Below, piece by piece: positions 45,986 to 55,021 of a DNA stretch of 64,000 nucleotides. The position numbers and the translations under genes were made by a program. The notes beneath the pieces were generated by a model, which did not search any database, was not told the DNA's origin, and saw only the letters and a program-made list of their open reading frames with translations. Origin of the DNA: CBDAPE01 sp965198325 (lineage in GTDB: Bacteria; Pseudomonadota; Alphaproteobacteria; UBA828; JAPUJA01); the NCBI GenBank assembly GCA_965198325.1, contig CBDAPE010000018.1, positions 372,001-436,000 on the forward strand. Reading direction: 5' to 3'. Within the stretch, counting starts at the first letter, position 1, and each line of letters starts with the position of its first letter.

Positions 45986-46834
45986 TCAGCCGCCCCGTTC
46001 ACGCTCAACGAAGGCGCGAAGCTCGGCGTCGACCGCCGGTTCGACCCCGAACCAAGCGGCAAAACCCGGCCGCGCCTGATGCAGCAGCATGCCGAGACCA
46101 TCGACGGCCCTGTTTCCCCGCGCCGCTGCCGCCGCCAGCAATGGTGTACTGAGCGGCACATACACCAAATCATTGACCACGGCATCCGCCGGTAGCCGTT
46201 CGAGATCGACATCCAGAGCGGGCTTGCCGATCATGCCCAGCGACGTCGTATTGACCAAAAGTGCAACCTCGTCGAGCGCTTCGTTGCGATCGGTCCAAGC
46301 GACGACACTCACATTACCGTCGATTGCCGCCGCCAGTGCCTCGGCCCGATCATGCGTTCGATTTATCAACCGGACGGAAGGTGCGCCTGCATCCATCAGG
46401 GCGGCAACCACCGCCCGGGCAGCACCACCGGCGCCCAGGACCACCGCAGGTCCGGCATCGGCCCGCCAGCCGGGCGCGCTGCTCCGCAGGTTCTCGATGA
46501 AGCCGAAACCATCGGTGTTATCGCCAAACAGGCTACCATCCCCGCGGCGGATTACCGTATTGACTGCACCGATTCGCCGGGCCGCCGGGCTCGTCTCGTC
46601 GACCGCATCAAACGCGGTCTCCTTGTGCGGCAGTGTCACGTTTACTCCGGCAAAGCCCAACTGGCTCAAAATCCGCAGCGCCGGCGCGAAATGATCCGGT
46701 GCGATGGCCAGAGGCAGATAGGCGCCATCGATCCCGTAGCGTTCAAGCCAGAAGCCGTGCAGCCGCGGCGAGAGGGAATGGGCGACCGGCCAGCCCATCA
46801 CGCCGGCAAGCCGGGTTTCTCCCGATGCGATCAT
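45986..46834 (-). CDS. aroE: Shikimate dehydrogenase
   Basis: A 282-residue NADPH enzyme that reduces 3-dehydroshikimate in aromatic amino-acid synthesis. The shikimate site is GWPVAHSLSPRLHGFWLE and FAGVNVTLPHKETAF (catalytic Lys), with the Asp in FGDNTDGFGF and the NADP loop VVLGAGGAARAVVAAL. The ATG at 46834 overlaps the maf stop by 4 bp. Longer upstream starts are ruled out because that DNA encodes Maf in another frame. Confidence 0.96.
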   Translation of the reverse strand: MIASGETRLAGVMGWPVAHSLSPRLHGFWLERYGIDGAYLPLAIAPDHFAPALRILSQLGFAGVNVTLPHKETAFDAVDETSPAARRIGAVNTVIRRGDGSLFGDNTDGFGFIENLRSSAPGWRADAGPAVVLGAGGAARAVVAALMDAGAPSVRLINRTHDRAEALAAAIDGNVSVVAWTDRNEALDEVALLVNTTSLGMIGKPALDVDLERLPADAVVNDLVYVPLSTPLLAAAAARGNRAVDGLGMLLHQARPGFAAWFGVEPAVDAELRAFVERERGG

Positions 46835-47466
46835 GGCGTAAGCGCCCCCTGTCCACGCAGGAAATCGAGCAGGGCCACGAGCGGCAGGCCGAGAATTGCG
46901 AAGTAATCCCCCTCGATGCTCGAAAACAGCTGTGCGCCCGGACCCTCTAGCTGATAGCCGCCGACCGACGAGAGCACCGACTCGCCGACCGCCGCGAGAT
47001 AGGCATCGAGAAATTGATCGGAGAACTCCCGCATGACCAGCCGCGGCGCTTCGCCACGCGTCCAGAGCCGCTCGCCATCGCGCATGACGCAAACTGCGGT
47101 GGCGAGCCGGTGAGCTCGACCGCGCAGGCGGATCAGCTGGTTGCGTGCCCGTTCGAGATTAGCCGGTTTTTCATACCACTCGCCGTCGCCATCCAGAATC
47201 TGGTCAGCACCGATGACCAGTGAGCCTGCCTCGATGCGGCTGACGTTGGACGCCTTGAATTCGGCCAGGGCTAGAGCGGCATCTCCGGCGCTGGCGCCTT
47301 CCGCCCTCATCGACTCCCGCAGCGTGGTCTCGTCAACAGACGCCGGTCTGGTGGCGAAATCGAGCCCTGCCGCCCGCAGTAGTGCGGCACGGCTGGTACT
47401 TGCCGACGCCAGAACCAAACGGGGCGGCTTCACCGTCATAAGGATTGAGTTCTTGTTCTTGCTCAT
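46831..47466 (-). CDS. Maf-like nucleotide pyrophosphatase
   Basis: A 211-residue Maf protein that hydrolyses non-canonical or modified nucleoside triphosphates. LVLASASTSRAALLRAAGLDF and LVIGADQILDGDGEWYEKP are the family blocks. The ADQ triplet instead of ADT points to the YceF-like (m7GTP) branch. Starts are uncertain: ATG 47466 has a weak GGGGCGAG site, ATG 47439 is nearer the conserved core. It sits in the coaE-aroE-maf-ppsR run. Confidence 0.92.
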   Translation of the reverse strand: MSKNKNSILMTVKPPRLVLASASTSRAALLRAAGLDFATRPASVDETTLRESMRAEGASAGDAALALAEFKASNVSRIEAGSLVIGADQILDGDGEWYEKPANLERARNQLIRLRGRAHRLATAVCVMRDGERLWTRGEAPRLVMREFSDQFLDAYLAAVGESVLSSVGGYQLEGPGAQLFSSIEGDYFAILGLPLVALLDFLRGQGALTP

Positions 47467-47529
47467 GCTCGCCCCGGTGCCCCCGCCATCCCAGCACGTC
47501 TCGCCCGCCTCGCGCACCGGCTACACCGC

Positions 47530-48342
47530 TCAGCCGTCCAGCCGATCGGAGTAGAGCTGGATGATTTCTGCGGCCGTTTCTTCGATGGACCGGCGCGAGA
47601 CATCGATCACCGGCCAGCCATTCTCACTGCACAGCCGGCGGGCGGCAACGACCTCTTCGCGGACTTGCTCGATGTTCACATAGTCGGTTTCATCGTCCTG
47701 ATTCAGCATGTCGAGCCGATTCCGCCGGATCTGCACCAGGCTTTCGGGATTTCGCGTGACACCGACCACGAGCGGCTTCGAAACCTCCGCGAGTTCCCGG
47801 GGCAGCGCTACGCCCGGCACAATCGGGATATTCGCTGCTTTAAGTCCACGGTTCGCGAGATAGAAGCAGGTCGGCGTCTTCGAAGTACGCGACACGCCGA
47901 TGACGATGACATCCGCGCCCTCTAGATCGCCCGTGGATTGTCCGTCATCGTGGCCGAGGACAAAATTCATTGCGTCGATGCGGTCGAAATATTCACTGTC
48001 CAGAACGTGCTGCCCTCCTGGCCGACCCTGGCTCTCGACACCCAGATACACCGACAGGGTTACGATCACGGGATCGAGCACCGGGATGCATGGCACATGA
48101 AGCGCGTGACAGCCTTCTTCCAACGTCTCGCGCAACCCCTGATTCACCAGAGTCACCATCGCGACACCCGGGTTCGCCTCGATCGCGGCCAGCACCCGTT
48201 CAACCTGTGCTGGGCTGCGAATCAGCGACCACAGGTGTTCCCGGACCTCGATACCCTCGAATTGCGCAAGCGCGGCACGAGCGACGCTGATGATCGTCTC
48301 GCCGGTCGCATCGGAAACCAGGTGGAGGTGGAAAACAGCCAT
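47530..48342 (-). CDS. ppsR: Pyruvate,phosphate dikinase / PEP synthase regulatory protein (DUF299)
   Basis: A 270-residue bifunctional kinase/pyrophosphorylase that switches PPDK or PEP synthase on and off by ADP-dependent phosphorylation of a threonine. FHLHLVSDATGETI begins the protein and the P-loop is IVIGVSRTSKTPTCFYLANRG, followed by DFFD-like and VVGVTRNPESLVQIRRNRL blocks. The ATG at 48342 precedes AVFHLHLVSDATG, the family start. It borders the putative origin and is divergent from hemE. Confidence 0.94.
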   Translation of the reverse strand: MAVFHLHLVSDATGETIISVARAALAQFEGIEVREHLWSLIRSPAQVERVLAAIEANPGVAMVTLVNQGLRETLEEGCHALHVPCIPVLDPVIVTLSVYLGVESQGRPGGQHVLDSEYFDRIDAMNFVLGHDDGQSTGDLEGADVIVIGVSRTSKTPTCFYLANRGLKAANIPIVPGVALPRELAEVSKPLVVGVTRNPESLVQIRRNRLDMLNQDDETDYVNIEQVREEVVAARRLCSENGWPVIDVSRRSIEETAAEIIQLYSDRLDG

Positions 48343-48732
48343 CGAACTCTGCCCGTAGTGGGGACAAACGGTCGCGAACCGGTGATCCCGGCGAAACCAT
48401 GCACCATCCCTCTCAAACGGCTCGCCCATCTGTTCAGGCGGGATAACGTATTCCCGAAGGTTGCATTGGCGGGATAACCGTTTATCACAGCTTATGGCGC
48501 TACGGGAAACCCCCATTACTCACCGCCCGGTTTCTCGTGTCATCGAATCAAGGCGATGACCGAACGATCCACAGGCTAGTCCGAATTCCCGGTACTCTTC
48601 ATCATGGATCGGGCTCTTTGTGGATAACTATTTAATCCCTCGTTTTCACAGGCATCCACTATCCTCTACAACTTCTATTATAGACTCTAATGAAGATGAA
48701 GATGACCGAGAGGTCCCGGGATAACCTGCGAT
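48343..48732. other. oriC: Putative chromosomal replication origin (oriC) between ppsR and hemE
   Basis: This 390 bp stretch has no gene. It holds a perfect DnaA box (TGTGGATAA, reverse of TTATCCACA) at 48619-48627, a box like the Caulobacter G-box (CGATCCACA) at 48565-48573, and three GGGATAAC repeats (48440-48447, 48471-48478, 48718-48725) whose reverse shares the TTATCC core. An AT-rich segment with a GATGAAGATGAAGATGA run (about 48650-48706) could be the unwinding region. In Caulobacter and Rickettsia the origin lies beside hemE, and parS/parAB are 11-14 kb away here. Confidence 0.75.
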
Positions 48733-49818
48733 ATGGCCAGCACTCCGACGACAAAACCCCTGCTCGACACGCTTCATGGCAAAGCACAAATGCCACCGCC
48801 TTTCTGGTTCATGCGCCAGGCTGGCCGCTATCTTCCTGAATATCGCGAGCTTCGCGCCAAGGCCGATGGGTTTCTGGCCTTTTGCTATGATCCCAAGCTG
48901 GCGTGCGAAGCGACCTTGCAACCGATTCGTCGCTTTGCGCCCGATGGGGCGATCCTGTTTTCCGACATCCTCGTAGTTCCTGATGCGCTGGGTATTGGTG
49001 TCGATTTTGTCGAGGGAACCGGGCCGGTACTCGATGCCGTCACCGAAGGAAGCGCAATACCGGACTTCGATTCACATGCCTTTCACGCTCATCTCAGACC
49101 GGTTTACGATACGCTGGGCCAACTAGCCGACAAGCTGCCGGCCGAGGTTACGCTCTTGGGTTTTGCGGGCGCGCCCTGGACGCTCGCAAGTTATATCGTG
49201 GAGGGCGGACCGAGCCGGGACTTTGCGGCCGTCAAGGGGTGGGCTTATGACGATCCCGACGGCTTCGGCGCGCTAATCGATCGGTTGACGGAGGCCGTGG
49301 GAGAGATTCTTGTCCATCAGATCGCAGCGGGGGCACAAGTTGTCCAACTCTTCGATAGCTGGGCCGGGGTGCTGTCTGCAGAGCAATTTAGCCGGTGGTG
49401 CGTCACGCCACTCCAGAAGATCGTGGCGACAATCCGGGAAGCGTCGCCCGAAACCCCGATCATCGCTTTTCCGAGAGGCGTGGGCCCGCTCTACGCTCAT
49501 CTCGTAATCGAAACCGGGGTCGACGGGATCAGTCTCGATGCAGGCCTGCCGCTGCATTGGGCGAAAGAGGTTTTGCAAAAGTCGGTCGTCCTACAAGGTA
49601 ATCTCGACCCCCGGTTCGTGGTCGTCGGCGGCGATGCAATGGAACACGCGGCCCGGCACATCCTAGAAGTCCTGGGGGGTCGCCCGTTCGTGTTCAATCT
49701 GGGACACGGCCTGGTGCCCGAAACGCCGCCGGAAAATGTCGAGCATCTCGCCCGGATCATCCGCGACTGGGTGGGCTCGGGCAGGGCGCCTCTCGCAGAC
49801 CCCATGAGGCTGGATTAA
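48733..49818 (+). CDS. hemE: Uroporphyrinogen decarboxylase
   Basis: A 361-residue cytosolic barrel enzyme that decarboxylates uroporphyrinogen III to coproporphyrinogen III in heme synthesis. PPFWFMRQAGRYLPEYRELR carries the active-site Arg residues, with the Asp in LFSDILVVPDALG and GFAGAPWTLASYIVEGG further on. Length is normal. It is the first gene on the right replichore side of the putative origin and heads hemE-hemH-hemJ-rho. Confidence 0.97.
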   Translation: MASTPTTKPLLDTLHGKAQMPPPFWFMRQAGRYLPEYRELRAKADGFLAFCYDPKLACEATLQPIRRFAPDGAILFSDILVVPDALGIGVDFVEGTGPVLDAVTEGSAIPDFDSHAFHAHLRPVYDTLGQLADKLPAEVTLLGFAGAPWTLASYIVEGGPSRDFAAVKGWAYDDPDGFGALIDRLTEAVGEILVHQIAAGAQVVQLFDSWAGVLSAEQFSRWCVTPLQKIVATIREASPETPIIAFPRGVGPLYAHLVIETGVDGISLDAGLPLHWAKEVLQKSVVLQGNLDPRFVVVGGDAMEHAARHILEVLGGRPFVFNLGHGLVPETPPENVEHLARIIRDWVGSGRAPLADPMRLD

Positions 49819-49850
49819 TCCAGCCGCCTCCGGCATTCTCGGGAAGATCC

Positions 49851-50894
49851 ATGGCACGCACGGCGATCGTTCTGTTCAATCTCGGCGGACCGGATGGCCC
49901 GGAGGCCGTTCGTCCTTTTCTGTTCAACCTGTTCAATGATCCTGCCATCATCGGGGCGCCCGGTCCCATACGCTGGCTGATTGCCCGGCTGATCTCGGGC
50001 CGGCGCGCACCAGTCGCGCGGGAGATTTATGCCCAGATCGGGCGCAAATCGCCGCTTCTGGAACTGACGCGCGAGCAGGCGGCGGCGCTTGAATCCTCGC
50101 TTGGCGATCTGGGCGAAGTCCGGGTCTTCGTCACGATGCGATATTGGCATCCGTTTGCCGCCGAAACCGCCCGGGAAATTGCGACATTCAAGCCGGACCG
50201 CGTGGTTCTGCTGCCGCTCTATCCCCAGTTCTCCACGACGACGAGCGGTTCGTCACTCGGCGACTGGATCGATGCGGCAAGGCAAGCCGGTGTGAAGGTC
50301 CCTTGGCATGGCGTGTGCTGCTATTTCGCAACCCCCGGACTAGTCCGCGCCCAGGCCTGCCTGATCCGAAGTGCCTTTGAACAGGCTGGCGGGGCCGGCC
50401 ATGGCATCCGGCTGTTGTTTTCCGCCCACGGATTGCCGAAAAAAATTGTCGCGAAGGGCGATCCCTATCAGTGGCAGGTGGAACAAACGGCTGCTGCAGT
50501 GGCTGCCGAGCTGGCCATCGAAGATCTGGACTGGTCGATCTGTTATCAGAGCCGGGTCGGCCCGCTGGCGTGGATTGGCCCGGCGACCGAGGACGAGCTA
50601 CGCCGTGCGGGCGCCGAGCGCAAGACCGTCGTCCTGGTGCCCATTGCTTTCGTATCCGAACATTCCGAGACCCTGGTCGAGCTTGATATCGAATATCGCA
50701 AGTTGGCCGATGGGACAGGGGTTGCCGAGTATATCCGGGTTCCGGCGTTGGGAACCGCACCAGCGTTCATCGAGGCCCTGGCCAGCTTGGTTCGCGATGC
50801 GCTGGGGCGTCCCTCGGGGCTGGCGTCGTCCGCCGGGGGGCGGCTCTGTCCAGGGGCCTCGGCCCGCTGTCCGCTGGGCGGCAAGGCGGGCTGA
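49851..50894 (+). CDS. hemH: Ferrochelatase
   Basis: A 347-residue enzyme that inserts Fe2+ into protoporphyrin IX, the last step of heme synthesis. AIVLFNLGGPDGPEAVRPFL opens the protein; the metal-binding His is in LLFSAHGLPKKIV and the acidic partner in FVSEHSETLVELDIEY. The C-terminal region (about 325-347) is Gly/Pro/Cys-rich with two Cys, but no clear [2Fe-2S] set. It follows hemE by 32 bp. Confidence 0.96.
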   Translation: MARTAIVLFNLGGPDGPEAVRPFLFNLFNDPAIIGAPGPIRWLIARLISGRRAPVAREIYAQIGRKSPLLELTREQAAALESSLGDLGEVRVFVTMRYWHPFAAETAREIATFKPDRVVLLPLYPQFSTTTSGSSLGDWIDAARQAGVKVPWHGVCCYFATPGLVRAQACLIRSAFEQAGGAGHGIRLLFSAHGLPKKIVAKGDPYQWQVEQTAAAVAAELAIEDLDWSICYQSRVGPLAWIGPATEDELRRAGAERKTVVLVPIAFVSEHSETLVELDIEYRKLADGTGVAEYIRVPALGTAPAFIEALASLVRDALGRPSGLASSAGGRLCPGASARCPLGGKAG

Positions 50895-50903
50895 GGCGTC
50901 CCA

Positions 50904-51344
50904 ATGAGCGGCGAAACCTACCTTTGGCTCAAGGCGCTTCACATCATCGCCGTCATCGCCTGGATGGCGGGGGTGCTCTTTCTCCCCCGGCTCTTCGTCT
51001 ATCATTGCCAGGTCGAACCAAGTTCCCCGGACTCCGAGCGGTTCAAGATGATGGAACGGCGCCTGCTACGGGTCATCGTCAACCCGGCGATGGTCGCCTC
51101 GTTCGGGCTCGGCATCGCACTGACCCTCGTGCCGGGATTGATCGACTGGGGCGAGGTCTGGATCTACCTCAAGCTCACCCTGGTTGCCGCCATGGCGGGT
51201 GTGCACGGCCTGTTCGCTCGTTGGCGCCGGCATTTCGCGGCGGACGCCAACCGCCATACTGAGCGCTTCTACCGCCGGATCAACGAGGCACCGACCCTGC
51301 TGATGATCGCCATCGTCATCCTGGCCGTCGTCAAGCCGTTCTAG
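50904..51344 (+). CDS. hemJ: Protoporphyrinogen IX oxidase HemJ
   Basis: A 146-residue four-helix inner-membrane protein that oxidises protoporphyrinogen IX in most alphaproteobacteria. The conserved His is in YLWLKALHIIAVIAWMAGVLFLPRLF, followed by LVPGLIDWGEVWIYLKL with the essential Lys. It lies 9 bp after hemH and completes a hemE-hemH-hemJ cluster. Confidence 0.95.
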   Translation: MSGETYLWLKALHIIAVIAWMAGVLFLPRLFVYHCQVEPSSPDSERFKMMERRLLRVIVNPAMVASFGLGIALTLVPGLIDWGEVWIYLKLTLVAAMAGVHGLFARWRRHFAADANRHTERFYRRINEAPTLLMIAIVILAVVKPF

Positions 51345-51402
51345 CCAGTAGGAATTTTGCCATTTGACTTGTCGCTCCGGTTTCGCTAACCATCTGTTTA
51401 TC

Positions 51403-51450
51403 GATCGGTGATACTGATCGACCGATCAAGCGGGGTTTGAAACAACCCGC
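51403..51450 (+). promoter_or_regulatory. Hairpins in the rho leader
   Basis: GATCGGT (51403-51409) pairs with ACCGATC (51421-51427), and GCGGG (51430-51434) with CCCGC (51446-51450), about 100 bp before the rho start. Both lie in the 208 bp hemJ-rho spacer. rho is autoregulated in other bacteria, so a leader structure is plausible, but there is no T-tract and no proof. Confidence 0.35.
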
Positions 51451-51552
51451 GGAATTTCCAGCTCCCACCCGGTCCCCGCCCAAGCCACCTCGGGGTCTTC
51501 CGCTCTTTCGGGGCCGACTCTTCCCGTTATCCGTCCTATCCGTGCCGATGCC

Positions 51553-52809
51553 ATGAACCTTCAAGAACTCAAACAGAAATCACCGACCGATCTTCTCGCC
51601 TTTGCGGAGGAGCTGGAGGTCGAGAACGCCAATTCGCTGCGCCGTCAGGATCTCATGTTCGGCATTCTCAAGCAGCTTGCCGCCAAGGACATCGCGATCT
51701 TCGGTGACGGGTCGCTCGAGATTCTGCAGGACGGCTTCGGTTTTCTGCGGTCGCCGGAATCGAACTACCTGCCGGGTCCCGACGACATCTACGTCAGCCC
51801 GAGTCAGATCCGCCGCTTCGCCCTGCGCACGGGTGATACGCTCTCGGGTCAGATCCGCTCGCCCAAATCCGGTGAGCGCTATTTCGCGCTGCTCAAGGTC
51901 AACGAAATCAATTTCGAGGAGCCCGAGGCCGTCAAGCATAAGGTTCACTTCGACAACCTCACGCCGCTCTACCCGGATGAGAGGCTCCGTCTCGACGTCG
52001 ACGATCCGACCGTCAAGGATTTGACCTGCCGGGTGATCGACCTGATCGCGCCTCAAGGCAAGGGCCAGAGGGCGCTGATCGTCGCGCCGCCCCGCACCGG
52101 CAAGACCGTAATGCTGCAGAACATCGCTCATTCCATCGAGGCCAACCATCCCGAGGTCTTCCTCATCGTTCTGCTGATCGACGAGCGGCCCGAGGAAGTC
52201 ACGGACATGCTGCGATCGGTCAAGGGCGAGGTCATCAGCTCGACCTTCGACGAGCCCGCCGCGCGCCATGTCCAAGTGGCCGAGATGGTGATCGAGAAGG
52301 CGAAGCGTCTGGTCGAGCACAAGCGCGACGTGGTCATCCTGCTCGATTCGATCACCCGCCTAGCGCGGGCCTACAACACCGTCGTGCCCTCATCGGGCAA
52401 GGTGTTGACCGGCGGCGTCGACGCGAACGCGCTGCAGCGTCCCAAACGCTTCTTCGGCGCCGCGCGCAATATCGAGGAAGGCGGTTCGATGACGATCATC
52501 GCGACCGCACTGATCGATACCGGCTCGCGCATGGACGAGGTGATCTTCGAAGAATTCAAGGGCACCGGCAATTCCGAGATCATTCTCGACCGCAAGCTGA
52601 CCGACAAACGAACCTTCCCGACCATGGATATCACCCGCTCGGGCACCCGCAAGGAGGAGCTCCTGGTGGACAAGGACGTGCTAGCGAAGATGTGGGTGCT
52701 GCGCCGGATTCTCAACCCGATGGGCGTGGTCGACGCCATGGAGTTCCTGCTCGACAAGCTGAGGGGCTCGAAGAACAACGCCGATTTCTTCGATTCGATG
52801 AATACCTAA
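51553..52809 (+). CDS. rho: Transcription termination factor Rho
   Basis: A 418-residue hexameric RNA helicase. The N-terminal part carries DLLAFAEELEVEN and the RNA-binding cold-shock-like fold (GDGSLEILQDGFGFLRSPESNYLPGPDDIYVSPSQ). Walker A is IVAPPRTGKTVML, Walker B VVILLDSITRLARAYN, with Q-loop and R-loop following. Length is typical. ATG at 51553 precedes NLQELKQKSP, the usual start. Convergent with the quinone oxidoreductase gene. Confidence 0.98.
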   Translation: MNLQELKQKSPTDLLAFAEELEVENANSLRRQDLMFGILKQLAAKDIAIFGDGSLEILQDGFGFLRSPESNYLPGPDDIYVSPSQIRRFALRTGDTLSGQIRSPKSGERYFALLKVNEINFEEPEAVKHKVHFDNLTPLYPDERLRLDVDDPTVKDLTCRVIDLIAPQGKGQRALIVAPPRTGKTVMLQNIAHSIEANHPEVFLIVLLIDERPEEVTDMLRSVKGEVISSTFDEPAARHVQVAEMVIEKAKRLVEHKRDVVILLDSITRLARAYNTVVPSSGKVLTGGVDANALQRPKRFFGAARNIEEGGSMTIIATALIDTGSRMDEVIFEEFKGTGNSEIILDRKLTDKRTFPTMDITRSGTRKEELLVDKDVLAKMWVLRRILNPMGVVDAMEFLLDKLRGSKNNADFFDSMNT

Positions 52810-52848
52810 GACCGCAGCCACCGACTTCTTCGGCGGTCCGCAGGCGGC

Positions 52849-53823
52849 TCAGGGCAGCAGGATCGTCGAGCCCACCGTCTTGCGCGCTTCCAGATCCGCG
52901 TGCGCCTTGGTCGCGTCGGCCAGCGCATAGCGCTGGCGGGGCTCGCAATCGATCACCCCGCTCCCGATCACCCCGAACAGCGCCTCGGCGCACGCCACCA
53001 GCTCCTCGCGGGTCGCCGTATAGTGCATGAGCGAGGGCCGGGTGAAGTACAGGCCCTTCGCCGATAGCTTGAACGGGTCGAACGCCGGGACGGGACCGGA
53101 CGCTTGGCCGAAGCTCACCAGCATGCCGCGCAGGCGGAGGCAGGCGATGGATGCATCGAAGGTATCCTTGCCGATGGAGTCGTAGACCACGGGGACGCCG
53201 CCGCCGCCGGTGATCTCCATCACGCGATCGGCGAAATTCTCCCGGGTGTAGAGGATCGGGTGATCGCAGCCGTGGGCCCTCGCGAGGTCCGCCTTTTCGT
53301 CCGTACTCACGGTGCCGATTACGGTTGCGCCGAGGGCCTTCGCCCAGGCGCAAAGCATCAGTCCCATGCCGCCGCCGGCAGCATGGATCAGGATCGTGTC
53401 GCCGGCCTGGACGGCGTAGCAGCGATTGAGGAGGTATTCCGTGGTCATGCCCTGGAGCATCACCGAGGCTGCCTGCTCCATCGACAGGCTGTCGGGAAGC
53501 TTGACCAGACTGGCGGCCGCGATGCGTCGGGCCTTCGAATAAGACCCGGGCGGCGGGCAAGCGTAGCCGACGCGGTCGCCGACCGAGACCTCGGTGACCC
53601 CCTCGCCGATCGCCTCGACCGTGCCGGCCCCTTCCATTCCCAGGGTCCAGGGTAATTCGGGGACCGGGTAGAGGCCGCTCCGCTGGTAGGTGTCGATGAA
53701 GTTGAGCCCGATCGCCTCGTGGCGGACGACCGCCTCGCCCGCGCCCGGCGGGTCGATCGCAACGTCCTCGTAGACCATCACGCCCGGGCCGCCGGCGCGG
53801 TGAATGCGAACTGCTTTGATCAT
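52849..53823 (-). CDS. NADPH:quinone oxidoreductase (zinc-free MDR family)
   Basis: A 324-residue medium-chain dehydrogenase/reductase of the quinone reductase (QOR) group. RIHRAGGPGVMVYEDVAI opens the protein; the nucleotide fold is DTILIHAAGGGMGLMLCAWAKALGATVIGTVS. No zinc-ligand cysteines are present, as expected. It reduces quinones or enones with NADPH. It overlaps the upstream dienelactone-hydrolase gene by 4 bp. Confidence 0.92.
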   Translation of the reverse strand: MIKAVRIHRAGGPGVMVYEDVAIDPPGAGEAVVRHEAIGLNFIDTYQRSGLYPVPELPWTLGMEGAGTVEAIGEGVTEVSVGDRVGYACPPPGSYSKARRIAAASLVKLPDSLSMEQAASVMLQGMTTEYLLNRCYAVQAGDTILIHAAGGGMGLMLCAWAKALGATVIGTVSTDEKADLARAHGCDHPILYTRENFADRVMEITGGGGVPVVYDSIGKDTFDASIACLRLRGMLVSFGQASGPVPAFDPFKLSAKGLYFTRPSLMHYTATREELVACAEALFGVIGSGVIDCEPRQRYALADATKAHADLEARKTVGSTILLP

Positions 53824-54521
53824 CGAAGACTCTCCTCGAAGAAGCTGGCCGTCCGCGAATTGGCGAGACCGGCGGCGTCCGCGTCGTGATGCTCGCCGCC
53901 GGTCCGGGCGAAGGCGTGATCGCAGGCCGGATAATCGTGGATCGAAACCAGGGTGCTGCCGGCCAGCCCGTCTTTGACCTGGGCCTGGACGTCCGGGGGC
54001 ACGAACTGATCCTTGGTCGCAATGTGCAGCATGAGCGGCTTGGCGATCGTGCCCGCCTCGTCCAGCGCGTTCTCGATTCCGATGCCGTAATAACCGACCG
54101 CGCAGTCGATCGAGGAGCGGGTGGCCATGAGATAGGCGAGCTTGCCGCCCAGGCAGTAGCCGACCGCGCCGACCTTGCCCGTGCAGTCTTGTCGGGTGCG
54201 CAGATGATCGAGCGCGGCCTTGGCGTCGTCGATGCCCCGCGCCTCGTCGAAGCCCTGATAGAGCTCGAACGCGCGCGCCCAGTCCGCTTCGGTCTGGTCG
54301 GTCAACTGGATCCCCGGCTCCTGGCGCCAGAACAGGTCGGGGCAGAGCGCAAGATAACCCTGGGTGGCCAGACCGTCGCAGATGTCGCGCATGACCCGGT
54401 TGACCCCGAAGATTTCCTGCAAGATGATAACCCCCGATCCGCCGCCCGTCGCGGGGGTCGCCAGATAGGCGCCGAAACTCTCGCCGCCGCCGATTTCGAT
54501 CACGATGTCGGTGCCAGCCAT
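53820..54521 (-). CDS. Dienelactone hydrolase family protein
   Basis: A 233-residue alpha/beta hydrolase of the DLH family. The cysteine nucleophile is in GAVGYCLGGKLAYL, the Asp in IATKDQFVPPD and the His in YPACDHAFARTGG. Classic DLH opens dienelactones in chlorocatechol breakdown, but chromosomal copies often have other unknown substrates. The ATG at 54521 begins MAGTDIVIEIGG. It lies 4 bp after ogt and overlaps the quinone reductase gene, so three to four detoxification-type genes form one operon. Confidence 0.9.
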   Translation of the reverse strand: MAGTDIVIEIGGGESFGAYLATPATGGGSGVIILQEIFGVNRVMRDICDGLATQGYLALCPDLFWRQEPGIQLTDQTEADWARAFELYQGFDEARGIDDAKAALDHLRTRQDCTGKVGAVGYCLGGKLAYLMATRSSIDCAVGYYGIGIENALDEAGTIAKPLMLHIATKDQFVPPDVQAQVKDGLAGSTLVSIHDYPACDHAFARTGGEHHDADAAGLANSRTASFFEESLR

Positions 54522-54525
54522 CCGG

Positions 54526-54987
54526 CTATCTCCCGTTGCTTGTTTCGAGCTCGAGCAGGGTCCGCTTGGTTGGTACGCCCTTGCCGCCCGAGAATCCGCC
54601 CTGCCAGCCGTTCGAGCCCACGACCCGGTGGCAGGGAATGATGATCGCAATGGGATTGGCGCTGCACGCGCCGCCGACGGCGCGGGGCGCGGAATCGATC
54701 TCGCGCGCTATGTCGCCGTAGGTTCGGGTCTCGCCGAAGGGGATGGCCTGGAGCGCGCGCCAGACCCGGCCCCGAAATGCCGAGCCCCGGGGCGCAAGAG
54801 GCAACTCGAAGATGCGGCGCTGGCCGCTGAAATACTCGTCGAGCTGGCGGCAGGCCTCGGCAAGGAGCGGTGTGGGCGGCGCATCGGAGTCGGCGGTCCG
54901 CTCGGTCCAGTCGAGGGCGACGATCGTGCCATTCTGCTCGCAGACTTCGATGGCGCCCGCCGGGCTGTCCATGACGATGCTGACCAT
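54526..54987 (-). CDS. ogt: Methylated-DNA-protein-cysteine methyltransferase
   Basis: A 153-residue suicide repair protein that removes alkyl groups from O6-guanine. The active Cys is in IIIPCHRVVGSNG, with the helix-turn-helix IPFGETRTYGDIAREI and the closing YSGG-like GFSGGKGVPTKRTLLELE. No Ada regulatory domain is present, so this is the Ogt type. The ATG at 54987 gives the normal length. Confidence 0.95.
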   Translation of the reverse strand: MVSIVMDSPAGAIEVCEQNGTIVALDWTERTADSDAPPTPLLAEACRQLDEYFSGQRRIFELPLAPRGSAFRGRVWRALQAIPFGETRTYGDIAREIDSAPRAVGGACSANPIAIIIPCHRVVGSNGWQGGFSGGKGVPTKRTLLELETSNGR

Positions 54988-55021
54988 GGCCGTCGTCTCC
55001 TTGAAAAATCTCCCGCCGGTT

